Origin: Vescimonas sanitatis
GTDB lineage: Bacteria; Bacillota; Clostridia; Oscillospirales; Oscillospiraceae
Assembly (NCBI RefSeq): GCF_049060325.1
Contig: NZ_JBMGPW010000002.1
Coordinates: forward strand, 248,001 to 312,000
DNA: 64,000 bases
Direction of reading: 5' to 3'
Shown here: piece after piece, positions 1 through 8,020 of the stretch
Layout of the letters: each line of letters begins with the position of its first letter
How positions within the stretch are numbered: the stretch's first letter is position 1
The notes under the pieces: model-generated
Databases searched by the model: none
What the model saw: the letters and a program-made list of their open reading frames with translations, nothing else
What the model was told of the DNA's origin: nothing
Program-made: the position numbers and the translations under genes

Positions 1-108
1 TTTGCTCCTTGCGGAAATGCACATTTTTTGATATGATTCATTTACCATCGATTACCATATTACGTTCTTTGTCAAGGCGTCTGCTGCAAGTGGCGGAGGT
101 GATTTTAA

Positions 109-2235
109 GTGGCGCGGAAAGAACTGAGCGATGCGCTGAGGCATGAATTCTTCCGGTCGGGAAGCGTTCTGCGCAGCACCTTCTTTACCATACTGTCCCT
201 GCTGCTGGCCGTTATGCTGCTCTTTCAGATCTGGCTTTACCATAATGCCTACCAGAGGCTGCTCGGCAGTGCACGCGAGAGCGGCGAGGCCTTTCTCACC
301 TTGGCGGCAAAGCTGTCCGATGAAAATTTCGGCAGGCTCTGCGATGCGGCGGAACAGCTGACGTGGAATGATGAGGTTCTGTACGCAGCACTGTTTCCAG
401 ACACGCAGGATCGGCCCCGGAACTTCCGGATCGTCACCGAGCTGAAGTCTTTCGCAGCTGACACACGCTACGTCACCGACGTTATTCTGCTGTGCAACCA
501 TTATGGCTCCGCCTATTCCTCCGGCGGTGACGTAGGCCTGCTGGCAGAGCTTCCCACGGCAGAAGACTTTTCCGCGCAGGCCCTGGGGCCTGCCGGCGCC
601 TCCAGCGCCACGCTGGTCCGCACGGCATCCGGCACACTGTGCCTGCGGTATCCGTTTATTCCCTGCTCCTATGGATATCTGGGTGAGCTGCTGCTTTATC
701 TGGATGCCGAAGCGCTTTTTTCCTCGTTGTGCAGCAGAGTGGAGCCGCTGGCTGTCTATGCGCCGGACGGTTCCCTGTTGTACAGCAATCTGGATACACC
801 GCTGAAGGCCGGCAGCCGCAACACGCTGGTGGGGATGTCTGCCGCCACAGGACTCACCTTCTGCCACAGCTATACCACGGTGACGCTCCCTCTTGGCGAA
901 TATCTGGCATCGAATCATCTGCTGCTCGTGATGGTGATCCTGTTGGCTGTGCTGGTGCTGGCGGCCCTGCTGGTGGCATGGCTGTTCTACCGTCCTCTGC
1001 GGAAAACGCTGCAAACACTGCGCAGCAGCGATGAAGCCCTGCCGAAAAACGAGTCTGTCAGCGACTGGGACCTGCTCAACCGCAGTGTTCTCGCCCTTAG
1101 CCGCGACACGGTGCAGTTCCGCAAGATCATACAGATCATTTCCCCGTATGTGCTGCGTCAGCTGCTGTGCGAGCTGGTGGACGGTGCGGAGCTGGACGCA
1201 GATTCTGTCCGCCAGACACTCGCAAGCCTTCCCGACACGCTGCCGTGCGAAGGGACATTTCTGCTGTTCGTCACGTCCAACCGCGTCACAGGCGTGCTGA
1301 ATCCGGCAGCCATTGAGCATACCATCAAAAACCTGCAAAATATTCACTTTCCCCGCTGGAGGCTGTATTCCTTTTCCTATCGATACAGCATCCTGACCAT
1401 TGCCTGTTTACAGGACAAACAGGCGATTGCTGACGGTGAGGCAGAGGATTTGACGCGCGCCATCCATATTTTTACGCGCAGTCTCCCCAACAGCGTGGTC
1501 GTCTGCAGCCCGCGGTTCTCCGATCTGCTGCAGATCCACAGCGTGTACCAGGCGCTCCTGTCCGATTCACAGACCAGCGCTGCCCGGCAGGTCTCCCGCG
1601 CGGATCTTGAAAAGCGCATCCGCAGTACGGTTGGCGCCATAACGGAGCACTCGGAGGAGGCGGCGTCCACCACGCTGCGTCACCTGCTGTCTACCATCCG
1701 GCAAGCGGAGCTGCCCGATCAGGACACGCTGGACTGCTGTCAGATGCTGGCCAGCGAGCTGCAGGAGCTGAATCGCACCTATCGCGGAAAGCTGGGCGCC
1801 TTTGCGCCGGAGGGCGATCCGCTCACAGATGCGTACTACGAGCAGCTATGTGCCTATCTGCGCGCGGCGGTACAGGAGATCTTTACCAATCTGGACAATC
1901 GTCAGCGCAGATACCTGCTGGCCGCCAAGAAATACGTAGGGGAGCACTACATGGACAGCAGCCTGTCCCTTGACGGCGTTGCCGCCCAGCTGGGCATCAG
2001 TCCGTCGTATCTCAGCCGTATTTTCAGTGAGATCGATGGAAAGAGATTCACGCAGTATCTCAGCGACCTTCGCATCGAAAAAGCAAAGCAGCTGCTGGCG
2101 GATGACAGCAGGCTGGTACGCGACATCGGTCAGGATGTCGGTTTCCTGACCATCCAGAACTTCATGCGGGTATTTAAGGCCAAAACCGGCGTGACCCCCA
2201 GCGAATACCGATCGACGCTGCCGAAAAACAGCTGA
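109..2235 (+). CDS. Membrane-anchored AraC-family transcriptional regulator
   Basis: A 708-residue one-component regulator. A hydrophobic segment near residues 22-44 and a second near 272-295 bracket an extracytoplasmic sensor region of about 225 residues. The last 100 residues form an AraC double helix-turn-helix, with LSLDGVAAQLGISPSYLSRIF and then DIGQDVGFLTIQNFMRVFKA and GVTPSEYR. This plan is typical of Firmicute AraC regulators that sense an external ligand and control nearby transport or sugar genes, but no such target follows directly; the next gene is a lipoate ligase 51 bp downstream. The GTG start at 109 is supported by GGAGG about 8 nt upstream. The ligand is unknown. Confidence is high for family and low for target. 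Confidence 0.9.
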   Translation: MARKELSDALRHEFFRSGSVLRSTFFTILSLLLAVMLLFQIWLYHNAYQRLLGSARESGEAFLTLAAKLSDENFGRLCDAAEQLTWNDEVLYAALFPDTQDRPRNFRIVTELKSFAADTRYVTDVILLCNHYGSAYSSGGDVGLLAELPTAEDFSAQALGPAGASSATLVRTASGTLCLRYPFIPCSYGYLGELLLYLDAEALFSSLCSRVEPLAVYAPDGSLLYSNLDTPLKAGSRNTLVGMSAATGLTFCHSYTTVTLPLGEYLASNHLLLVMVILLAVLVLAALLVAWLFYRPLRKTLQTLRSSDEALPKNESVSDWDLLNRSVLALSRDTVQFRKIIQIISPYVLRQLLCELVDGAELDADSVRQTLASLPDTLPCEGTFLLFVTSNRVTGVLNPAAIEHTIKNLQNIHFPRWRLYSFSYRYSILTIACLQDKQAIADGEAEDLTRAIHIFTRSLPNSVVVCSPRFSDLLQIHSVYQALLSDSQTSAARQVSRADLEKRIRSTVGAITEHSEEAASTTLRHLLSTIRQAELPDQDTLDCCQMLASELQELNRTYRGKLGAFAPEGDPLTDAYYEQLCAYLRAAVQEIFTNLDNRQRRYLLAAKKYVGEHYMDSSLSLDGVAAQLGISPSYLSRIFSEIDGKRFTQYLSDLRIEKAKQLLADDSRLVRDIGQDVGFLTIQNFMRVFKAKTGVTPSEYRSTLPKNS

Positions 2236-2286
2236 GCGATACATCGATCCTGAAACACACATCATAGAACCAAGGAGCCTATTGCC

Positions 2287-3291
2287 ATGACACAGCCGAA
2301 GCTCTCTTATCTGAACCTCTACACCACCGATCCTGCGTGGAATCTGGCGGCGGAGCAGTATGTGTTTGACGCACTCCCTCGGGACCGCACCTATTTCATG
2401 CTGTGGCAAAACGACAACGCCATCATTATCGGCAAGCACCAAAACGCCGCCGCCGAGATCGACCAGCAATTCGTCCGCGAAAACGGTGTGCGAGTGGTAC
2501 GACGGCTGTCCGGCGGCGGTGCGGTGTACCACGACATGGGAAACCTGAACTTCACGTTTATCGCCGATGCCGGCAGTATGGAGTCCATCAACTTCAAGCT
2601 GTTCTGTCAGCCTGTGGTGGCTGCGCTGGCGGCTCTGGGTGTTCAGGCTGAGGTCAACGGGCGGAACGACATGACCATCAACGGGCAGAAATTCTCCGGC
2701 AACTCCCAGTATCTGAAGGAGGGCCGGGTCATGCACCACGGTACCATCATGTTCGACTCCGATCTGGACCGGGTGGCGCAGGCCCTTCATGTGGACCAGG
2801 AAAAGATCGCCGCCAAGGGCGTGGTCTCCGTCCGAAGCCGCGTCACCACCGTGCGGCAGCATATGCCCCATCCCGTGGAGCTGGAGGAATTCCGCCGCGT
2901 GCTGCTGGACAACATTCTGGCGCAGCAGCCCGGCGAGGAGTATGTCTTTACCGAGGAGGACAAATCGCAGATCGCTCGGCTGCGAGAGCAGCGGTACGCC
3001 ACATGGGAATGGAACTATGGCCAGTCCCGGGAATGCGAGATGACCAGACAGAAGCGCTTCCCCGCCTGCGGCGGTGTGGAGGCGCATCTGTCCACCGACC
3101 GCGGCGTCATCCGGCATATTGCGTTCACCGGCGACTTTTTCAGCGTGGTGGAGCCAGAGGTGCTGGCAGAAAAGCTGGCGGGCGTGCGGCTGGAGGAGCA
3201 GAGCCTCCGCGATGCGCTGGCGCAGGAGGATGCGGGCCGCTATTTCAGCGGGCTGAAGAATGAGGAACTGATCGAGCTTCTGCTGTCATAA
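2287..3291 (+). CDS. lplA: Lipoate-protein ligase A
   Basis: A 334-residue member of the biotin/lipoate ligase fold that activates lipoate with ATP and attaches it to lipoyl domains in the cytoplasm. Visible family marks are RRLSGGGAVYHDMGNLNFTF near residues 70-90, the NDMTINGQKFSGNSQ substrate loop, and a small C-terminal accessory domain after about residue 245. Length is normal for LplA with its C-terminal domain. It follows the AraC gene on the same strand with a 51-bp gap and an AAGGAG site, so it may be co-transcribed. No glycine-cleavage or 2-oxoacid dehydrogenase gene, the usual partner, lies in the window. Confidence 0.92.
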   Translation: MTQPKLSYLNLYTTDPAWNLAAEQYVFDALPRDRTYFMLWQNDNAIIIGKHQNAAAEIDQQFVRENGVRVVRRLSGGGAVYHDMGNLNFTFIADAGSMESINFKLFCQPVVAALAALGVQAEVNGRNDMTINGQKFSGNSQYLKEGRVMHHGTIMFDSDLDRVAQALHVDQEKIAAKGVVSVRSRVTTVRQHMPHPVELEEFRRVLLDNILAQQPGEEYVFTEEDKSQIARLREQRYATWEWNYGQSRECEMTRQKRFPACGGVEAHLSTDRGVIRHIAFTGDFFSVVEPEVLAEKLAGVRLEEQSLRDALAQEDAGRYFSGLKNEELIELLLS

Positions 3292-3566
3292 AGTGCCGCT
3301 CACTGCGATCAGCGGTTTGCCCCCCCGACAAGGTGGTTTTCGTTTTGGAGCTGCGCTGCAGGTCGATTCGGAGCTTTCGTTATGCGTACGGTGTGGGAGC
3401 TTTCGCGGCAATTTCTGAAAGACTATTCCGTCAGTTCCGGCACCAGATTTCTTAATTGCTTGGCGGTTCAGTCCCTGCATTCTCCTCGTTATCTTTATGG
3501 AGGAGGTCATGTTGTGAAACCCCTTACGCCGCAACGGCTTCAAGTTCTTGCCGATAGGGCTCCCTC
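3292..3566 (+). other. Intergenic region, no recognisable gene
   Basis: About 275 bp between lplA and the first deacetylase fragment. Short open frames exist on both strands, but none has a convincing ribosome site or recognisable motif. A GGAGGAGG at about 3499 precedes a GTG, yet the frame that follows runs directly into the broken deacetylase. I see no clear terminator after lplA. Confidence 0.4.
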
Positions 3567-3817
3567 GATTGGAAGGATTATGACGCGGACACCATCTGCC
3601 GGCGGGTGACCTCCAAGGTGTAGCCGGCAGCATCGTGCTGTTCCACAACGCCGCCCTCCACACACCGGAGGCGCTGCCCGCTATCCTCACCTGCCTCATC
3701 AACGACGGCTACACCGTCCTCCCCATCTCCCAGCTCATCCTCCCCCCGCCCTGCACCATCGACCACGCCGGCCGACAGTTTCCGGCGGAACAGGTTACAG
3801 ACTCTCCCACGTCATAA
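3567..3817 (+). pseudogene. 3' fragment of a polysaccharide deacetylase gene
   Basis: This stretch matches the last third of the deacetylase-like gene ending at 5914, from the codons for DWKDYDADTICRRVTSK through GSIVLFHNAALHTPEALPAI to the C-terminal HAGRQFPAEQ. The 5' two thirds are missing. Within the copy, the CAG codon after TSKV has become TAG, and the next few bases carry a one-nucleotide deletion, so the frame is broken twice. It is therefore a dead remnant. Its position upstream of the ATPase gene, with a sister copy downstream, suggests an ancient tandem duplication. Confidence 0.85.
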
Positions 3818-4086
3818 ATTATGTAAACCAGAAATACGCCTGTTTATACACTTTTCGCCGCGCCTCGTCTTCTTTTATGTAACCACTTACCCCGCTTGCG
3901 CTTCGTCCGCTGACGGCTGCAGAGGAATGGCTGCCGCGCTCTGCTGGAGGGGTGAGCGTATGGTTCTCCGTGTAGAGCAAAGCAAAAAAGCGAAGATCAC
4001 ATAGAAGTTTTTAAGGTTAAACTCTAAAAACTTGTTGCATAACGAAAGTATTTCGGGCATACTAACGATTGCGAGGAGGCGATACC
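3818..4086 (+). other. Intergenic leader of the ATPase gene with a small inverted repeat
   Basis: No gene is seen here. A 9-bp inverted repeat, AAGTTTTTA at 4005-4013 and TAAAAACTT at 4025-4033, lies just upstream of the ATPase gene and could be an operator or the remains of an element end. The base composition is more AT-rich than the surroundings near 3960-4065. Confidence 0.4.
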
Positions 4087-5283
4087 ATGGTCAACAGGCC
4101 GAATTATATCGAGGCCATCGCGCCTTTTATCGACCAACCGCTGGTCAAGATACTGGCAGGCATCCGTCGCTGCGGTAAATCCACCATTTTCGAAATGCTG
4201 GAGGAGCTGCTGCGAAGGGACGTGTCTGTGGATCACATCATCCGCAAGCGGTACACGGAGATGGACATTCCCGAAAGCATTACCGCCAAGCAGATGCATA
4301 ACGAGCTGTTGGACGCTATGGCGGGCAAGGGGCACTGTTACCTCCTGCTGGATGAAATACAGGAGATCACCGGCTGGGAAAGGGCGGTCAATAGTCTGCT
4401 GGAGGGTACGGACGCCGACATCTATGTGACCGGCTCCAACTCCAAACTCATGTCCAGCGAGATCTCCACCTATCTGACGGGACGCTATGTGTCTATCCCC
4501 GTCTACACCCTGTCTTTCCGCGAGTACCTGGACTTCAAAGCTAGCAGCGCACTGTCCCAAAAGGAATTGCTGGAGGAATATATCCGCTTTGGTGGCTTCC
4601 CCATAATAGCGCTGAGTGAATATGACGCGCAGAACGCCTATCAGATCGTTAACGGCATCTACCACACCGTGGTCTCCCGAGACATTTTGAAGCGTCACCG
4701 CATCAACAAGCAGGATATTTTTGATCGTGTGGTGAAATTCATCATCGAAAATGTGGGCAAGACCTTTTCCGCCAATTCGATTTCTACCTTCCTGAAAAGC
4801 GAGCACTGCAAGGTCTCAGTGGAGAGCATCTACAACTACCTGCGCTGGCTGGAGCAGGCGTTCATCATCTATCCCTGTGAGCGCTACGATTTGCAAGGAA
4901 AAAGCATCCTGAAAACGCAGGAGAAGTATTATCTGGCCGATGTCTCCCTGAAATATGCCCTGTTGGGCTATAACCGCAAAATGCTGGACGGGGCCATGGA
5001 GAACATCGTGTTTCTAGAATTGAAGCGACGGGGGTACGATGTGTATATCGGCAAGAATGAAACAAAAGAGATTGACTTCGTGGCCGCCCGTCGCGACGAG
5101 CGGATCTATGTGCAGGTTTGCGTCCAGCTGCCGGAGGGCTCTGACCGTGAGGTGGGCAACCTCATGGAGATCAAGGACCATTACCCCAAATATGTTGTCA
5201 CCCTAAATGACATGGATGTAGGGATTGAAAACGGCATTAGAATCGTGCATCTTCAGGATTTCCTGCTGGCCGAAACGTGGTGA
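4087..5283 (+). CDS. AAA-type ATPase with C-terminal DUF4143 (nuclease-like) domain
   Basis: A 398-residue protein of the widespread ATPase family with a P-loop AAA domain followed by DUF4143. Walker A is seen as ILAGIRRCGKST near residues 22-33 and Walker B as LLLDEIQEI near residues 88-96; the sensor-like VTGSNSKLMSSE follows. The C-terminal half contains NIVFLELKRRGYDVYIG and the acidic KEIDFVAA motif, which resembles restriction-endonuclease-fold active sites. I use ATG 4087, which has GAGGAGG 7 nt upstream, instead of a TTG 18 bp earlier. Members occur in many copies per genome and are often linked to mobile or defence loci, but their role is not established. It sits between two truncated deacetylase copies, as an inserted cassette would. 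Confidence 0.88.
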   Translation: MVNRPNYIEAIAPFIDQPLVKILAGIRRCGKSTIFEMLEELLRRDVSVDHIIRKRYTEMDIPESITAKQMHNELLDAMAGKGHCYLLLDEIQEITGWERAVNSLLEGTDADIYVTGSNSKLMSSEISTYLTGRYVSIPVYTLSFREYLDFKASSALSQKELLEEYIRFGGFPIIALSEYDAQNAYQIVNGIYHTVVSRDILKRHRINKQDIFDRVVKFIIENVGKTFSANSISTFLKSEHCKVSVESIYNYLRWLEQAFIIYPCERYDLQGKSILKTQEKYYLADVSLKYALLGYNRKMLDGAMENIVFLELKRRGYDVYIGKNETKEIDFVAARRDERIYVQVCVQLPEGSDREVGNLMEIKDHYPKYVVTLNDMDVGIENGIRIVHLQDFLLAETW

Positions 5284-5323
5284 GCAGCAGTTCTCCGTGA
5301 ACTGCCGCACTTTTGCATCACCG

Positions 5324-5914
5324 TGGGGCAACGAGGACACCCAGACGCTTATCGACATTCTGGCGCGGTATGGTGTCAAGACCACCTTCTTTGTTGTGGG
5401 AGATTGGGCGGAGAAGTACCCGGAGTCCGTCAAAGCCCTGCACGACGCGGGCCACGAGGTGATGAGCCACTCCGATCACCACGACCATTACAACAGTCTG
5501 TCCACTCAGCAGATCATTGACGATGTCACCGCCAGCAACGAGCGGATTAGTGCTGTTACCGGCGTGACCCCCACGCTGATCCGTTGTCCCTACGGGGAGT
5601 ATGACGACCACGTCATCGCCGCCATACGCTCCATGGGTATGGAACCTATCCAGTGGGATGTGGACTCCCTGGACTGGAAGGACTACGACGCGGATACGAT
5701 ATGCAGGCGCGTAACATCCAAGGTGCAGCCGGGGAGCATCGTGCTGTTCCACAACGCTGCGCTGCACACGCCGGAGGCCCTGCCTGCCATTCTCGACTGC
5801 CTGATCAACGACGGGTATACCGTTGTGCCCATCAGTCAGCTGATCCTCGATCCGCCCTACACCATCGACCACACCGGCCGGCAATTCCCGGCGGAAACAG
5901 TTTCCACTACATAA
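5324..5914 (+). pseudogene. Polysaccharide deacetylase, 5'-truncated
   Basis: The frame encodes a NodB-fold carbohydrate esterase from WGNEDTQTLIDILARYGV through TTFFVVGDWAEKYPE, HEVMSHSDHHDHYNSLS (the metal-binding His pair), LIRCPYGEYDD and the C-terminal LFHNAALHTPEALPAI. Such enzymes N-deacetylate peptidoglycan or related glycans outside the cell. The N-terminal signal peptide and the catalytic TFDD-type motif that should precede WGNEDT are absent; the upstream bases instead belong to the ATPase gene end and unrelated sequence. The open frame reads back to 5225 only by overlapping the ATPase. Without the catalytic Asp it should be inactive. A second, shorter copy lies at 3567-3817. Confidence 0.8.
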
Positions 5915-6080
5915 GCACGACATGGGGGCACCTAAACAGTGCCCCCATTGATCTTCGACCTGAAAGCCGCATCTGTTCGCACGCTGATCCATCTGTCAGA
6001 GACAGCAACTCCTCGGCAATGTCCATATTCTCAAAGCGAAGCGCGTCCGTATCCCTGAGGCCAAAGGTCAAAAAGTCCAC
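5907..6080 (-). CDS. Small ORF of unknown function, possibly a remnant
   Basis: A possible 57-residue frame starting at GTG 6080 with AAAGGAG about 11 nt upstream. It reads DFLTFGLRDTDALRFENMDI and then EELLSLTDG, which looks more like protein than noise, but I do not recognise the family. Its last bases overlap the end of the deacetylase remnant on the other strand. It may be the tail of a larger lost gene. Confidence 0.25.
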   Translation of the reverse strand: MDFLTFGLRDTDALRFENMDIAEELLSLTDGSACEQMRLSGRRSMGALFRCPHVVLM

Positions 6081-6117
6081 ATTACCAGTCACTCCTTTCT
6101 TGATTTTTGGGGCAAAC

Positions 6118-6160
6118 GAAAAGAGCAGCTGTTTTCTATGCGAAAATAGCTGCTCTTTTC
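6118..6160 (-). terminator. Rho-independent terminator of the sigma/anti-sigma operon
   Basis: A perfect 13-bp stem: GAAAAGAGCAGCT at 6118-6130 pairs with AGCTGCTCTTTTC at 6148-6160. On the minus strand it follows the stop of the 6183-7079 gene by about 23 bp and is followed by a short T-rich run. Confidence 0.8.
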
Positions 6161-6182
6161 TAATATTTATATACTTCAACTG

Positions 6183-7079
6183 TTATCTGTTCAAATTTCT
6201 CTCAATCCATCCGTGCATCTGTTTATCAATTTTGAAATAGGACATTGTGCCTCCGCCATCAATCCAGTCATAGTTCGGATAGAAGGAGATAAAGAAGCGC
6301 AAGCCAGAGGCGGTTTCGATTCGGAGATTTCTTCGATCATCGGCAAAAGCAGTGTGCGCTTCCTGTTGATTTTCTTCGGGGATACCATCAAATACTTCCG
6401 TCTGGAAATCATCGTTTCCATAACTCACAAGTGTAATCGTCATGTGATAGAACTCAGTGATTTCCTGCCGATTTGTTACCGGTGAGCCAACTTCTTGTTC
6501 GTTGTTCCACTTCATTTCTGTAATGGATGCAATATCGTCTGCGCTCTCAATGCCATACACGCGATAAAGCTCGGTGAACGAACAGTTTGTGTTGCTGTCA
6601 AACTGATAGAAGTTGCAGAACAGCGCGGCATACCATGTGTCACCGTCTCGCAGAACATATACGCCATCACAAACAGCAGGTGCATACCGGTATAGCTCGA
6701 TGTCAGTCTGGCTGACAGTGCTTTTATAGCCAATGCCTCCGTCAGATTTCAGGTAGGAAATGTGTTCGCCAGCCATATCGGCGGTGATTTCAGGCGGCAG
6801 ACCATACTTCTCAAGCGCCTCCGGAAGTTTGACAGCCTCGTAAAATTTGCCGTTGTACTCAAGTGCGGCAATGTTCTGCACGGGATCTTGGGTGTCAGGA
6901 CCTCCCTTATGGTGAAGCACAGGAATGGCGATAGTCACCGCCAGACACAGGCAGGCTGCAACAACTCCCCATTTAACCCACTTGCGCTTCGGCTTCGCAT
7001 TGGTGCGGACATTGTTGGTTTCCTCGATAATATCATCGTTCAGCATATTCAAAGCGTCACTGATGTGTTCTTTCTTCAT
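6183..7079 (-). CDS. Membrane protein, putative anti-sigma factor
   Basis: A 298-residue protein with a cytoplasmic N-terminus of about 33 residues (MKKEHISDALNMLNDDIIEE), one transmembrane helix near residues 36-54 (WGVVAACLCLAVTIAIPVL) and a large extracytoplasmic domain. This is the plan of Firmicute anti-sigma or sigma-regulating proteins encoded right after an ECF sigma gene. Its ATG overlaps the sigma gene stop as ATGA, so translation is coupled. No zinc-binding HxxxCxxC motif of classical ZAS anti-sigma factors is visible, so the role is inferred from context. The operon ends at a strong hairpin at 6118-6160. Confidence 0.7.
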   Translation of the reverse strand: MKKEHISDALNMLNDDIIEETNNVRTNAKPKRKWVKWGVVAACLCLAVTIAIPVLHHKGGPDTQDPVQNIAALEYNGKFYEAVKLPEALEKYGLPPEITADMAGEHISYLKSDGGIGYKSTVSQTDIELYRYAPAVCDGVYVLRDGDTWYAALFCNFYQFDSNTNCSFTELYRVYGIESADDIASITEMKWNNEQEVGSPVTNRQEITEFYHMTITLVSYGNDDFQTEVFDGIPEENQQEAHTAFADDRRNLRIETASGLRFFISFYPNYDWIDGGGTMSYFKIDKQMHGWIERNLNR

Positions 7080-7636
7080 AGCTCATAGCCCTCCTTTTCC
7101 AAGTATTCTTTCAAACCTTGCCTTGTTCGGTAGAGCATACTCTTGACCTTCGGTTCACTCATGCCGTAGTAGTCTGCGACTTCTCGGATAGGATCCGCAA
7201 AGTAGTATCTGCCGACAAAAGTGTTTCGTGCTTCTGCCGGGAGCGTGTAGAGATAGGTATTGATCGCTTCCGCAAGCAGTTTCAATTCTATGCTCTGCTC
7301 CGTGGTTTCGCTGCCGGAAATACAATCCTCCAGCTCGGAAAGAGAGCCTGCATATTCCGAGTGCTTCCGTTTATCCCTGTTGCGTGTGCGGAACGCATCA
7401 ATGGATAGTTGACGTGTGATTTTTCCTAAATAAGTGGAGAGGACGCTTGGCTTATGCGTTGGCATGGAGTTCCACGCCTTTAAGTAGGTATCGTTGACGG
7501 TTTCCTTGCTGTCCTCCCAGTCGGAGAGGATATTGTAGGCGATCTTTGAAAGATACCGCCCATATTTCCGATCCGTTTCGCTGATGGCACTCTCATCTCT
7601 TTCCCAGTATAAGTCAACGATCATTTCATCCTGCAT
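7076..7636 (-). CDS. ECF-type RNA polymerase sigma factor
   Basis: A 186-residue group 4 sigma-70 protein. Region 2 is seen as YGRYLSKIAYNILSDWEDSKETVNDTYLKAWNS (quoted in part) near residues 26-58, and region 4 as FADPIREVADYYGMSEPKVKSMLYRTRQGLKEYL at the C-terminus. Such factors redirect RNA polymerase to a small stress or envelope regulon and are held by the neighbouring membrane protein. ATG 7636 has GGAGG 7 nt upstream. A TGAAACC box about 70 bp before the start suggests autoregulation. Confidence 0.93.
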   Translation of the reverse strand: MQDEMIVDLYWERDESAISETDRKYGRYLSKIAYNILSDWEDSKETVNDTYLKAWNSMPTHKPSVLSTYLGKITRQLSIDAFRTRNRDKRKHSEYAGSLSELEDCISGSETTEQSIELKLLAEAINTYLYTLPAEARNTFVGRYYFADPIREVADYYGMSEPKVKSMLYRTRQGLKEYLEKEGYEL

Positions 7637-7675
7637 GGGCGAACCTCCTTTCTCATCTGCTGTCAGGTTCCTTCA

Positions 7676-7709
7676 CTATATATCCCGACAAAAATCGGAT
7701 TTGGTTTCA
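7676..7709 (-). promoter_or_regulatory. Candidate ECF autoregulated promoter
   Basis: On the minus strand TGAAACC (7703-7709) is followed about 18 nt later by GATATA/TATATAG (7676-7684), 40-70 bp before the sigma gene. The AAC-type -35 is typical of ECF-dependent promoters. Between them CCGAttttTGTCGG forms a small palindrome. Confidence 0.45.
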
Positions 7710-7796
7710 CGATTTTCAAAATTTCTTCAAAAAAATTACAGCAGATATTTGTGAACGCTTCTACCCATGCCGTTTACGCTGTTTTTCTTCACTGCT

Positions 7797-7985
7797 TCAG
7801 TAGCGGTACATCGGCACGTTATCCTCCGTATCGGCACGTTCCTCCATCAGAGATTTGAACGCATCGGGGCCTTCACGCCATTCCTCTCGCGGCAGCGGAT
7901 TTGATCGCAGCAGGGCGTACAGGTGCTCTGCCAGCTCTGTTTTGCCCTGCTCGATGGCGGTCTGGATAAGGTATAGGTGTTGCTA
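7797..7985 (-). pseudogene. C-terminal gene fragment, family not recognised
   Basis: On the minus strand an open frame encodes LIQTAIEQGKTELAEHLYAL, then LRSNPLPREEWREGPDAF and ends NVPMYRY before TGA at 7797. The composition and amphipathic pattern are protein-like, but there is no start codon or ribosome site, and the frame is cut off just before the MATE gene region. It looks like the tail of a deleted gene. Confidence 0.45.
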
Positions 7986-8020
7986 TGCAGAGTTTTCTGC
8001 TTTCATTCGTACCGCTGTGT

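Noticed and set aside
5225..5914. An intact 229-residue deacetylase starting at 5225
   Set aside because: Its first 33 residues are the ATPase 3' end in another frame plus unrelated bases; the signal peptide and catalytic Asp motif are missing.
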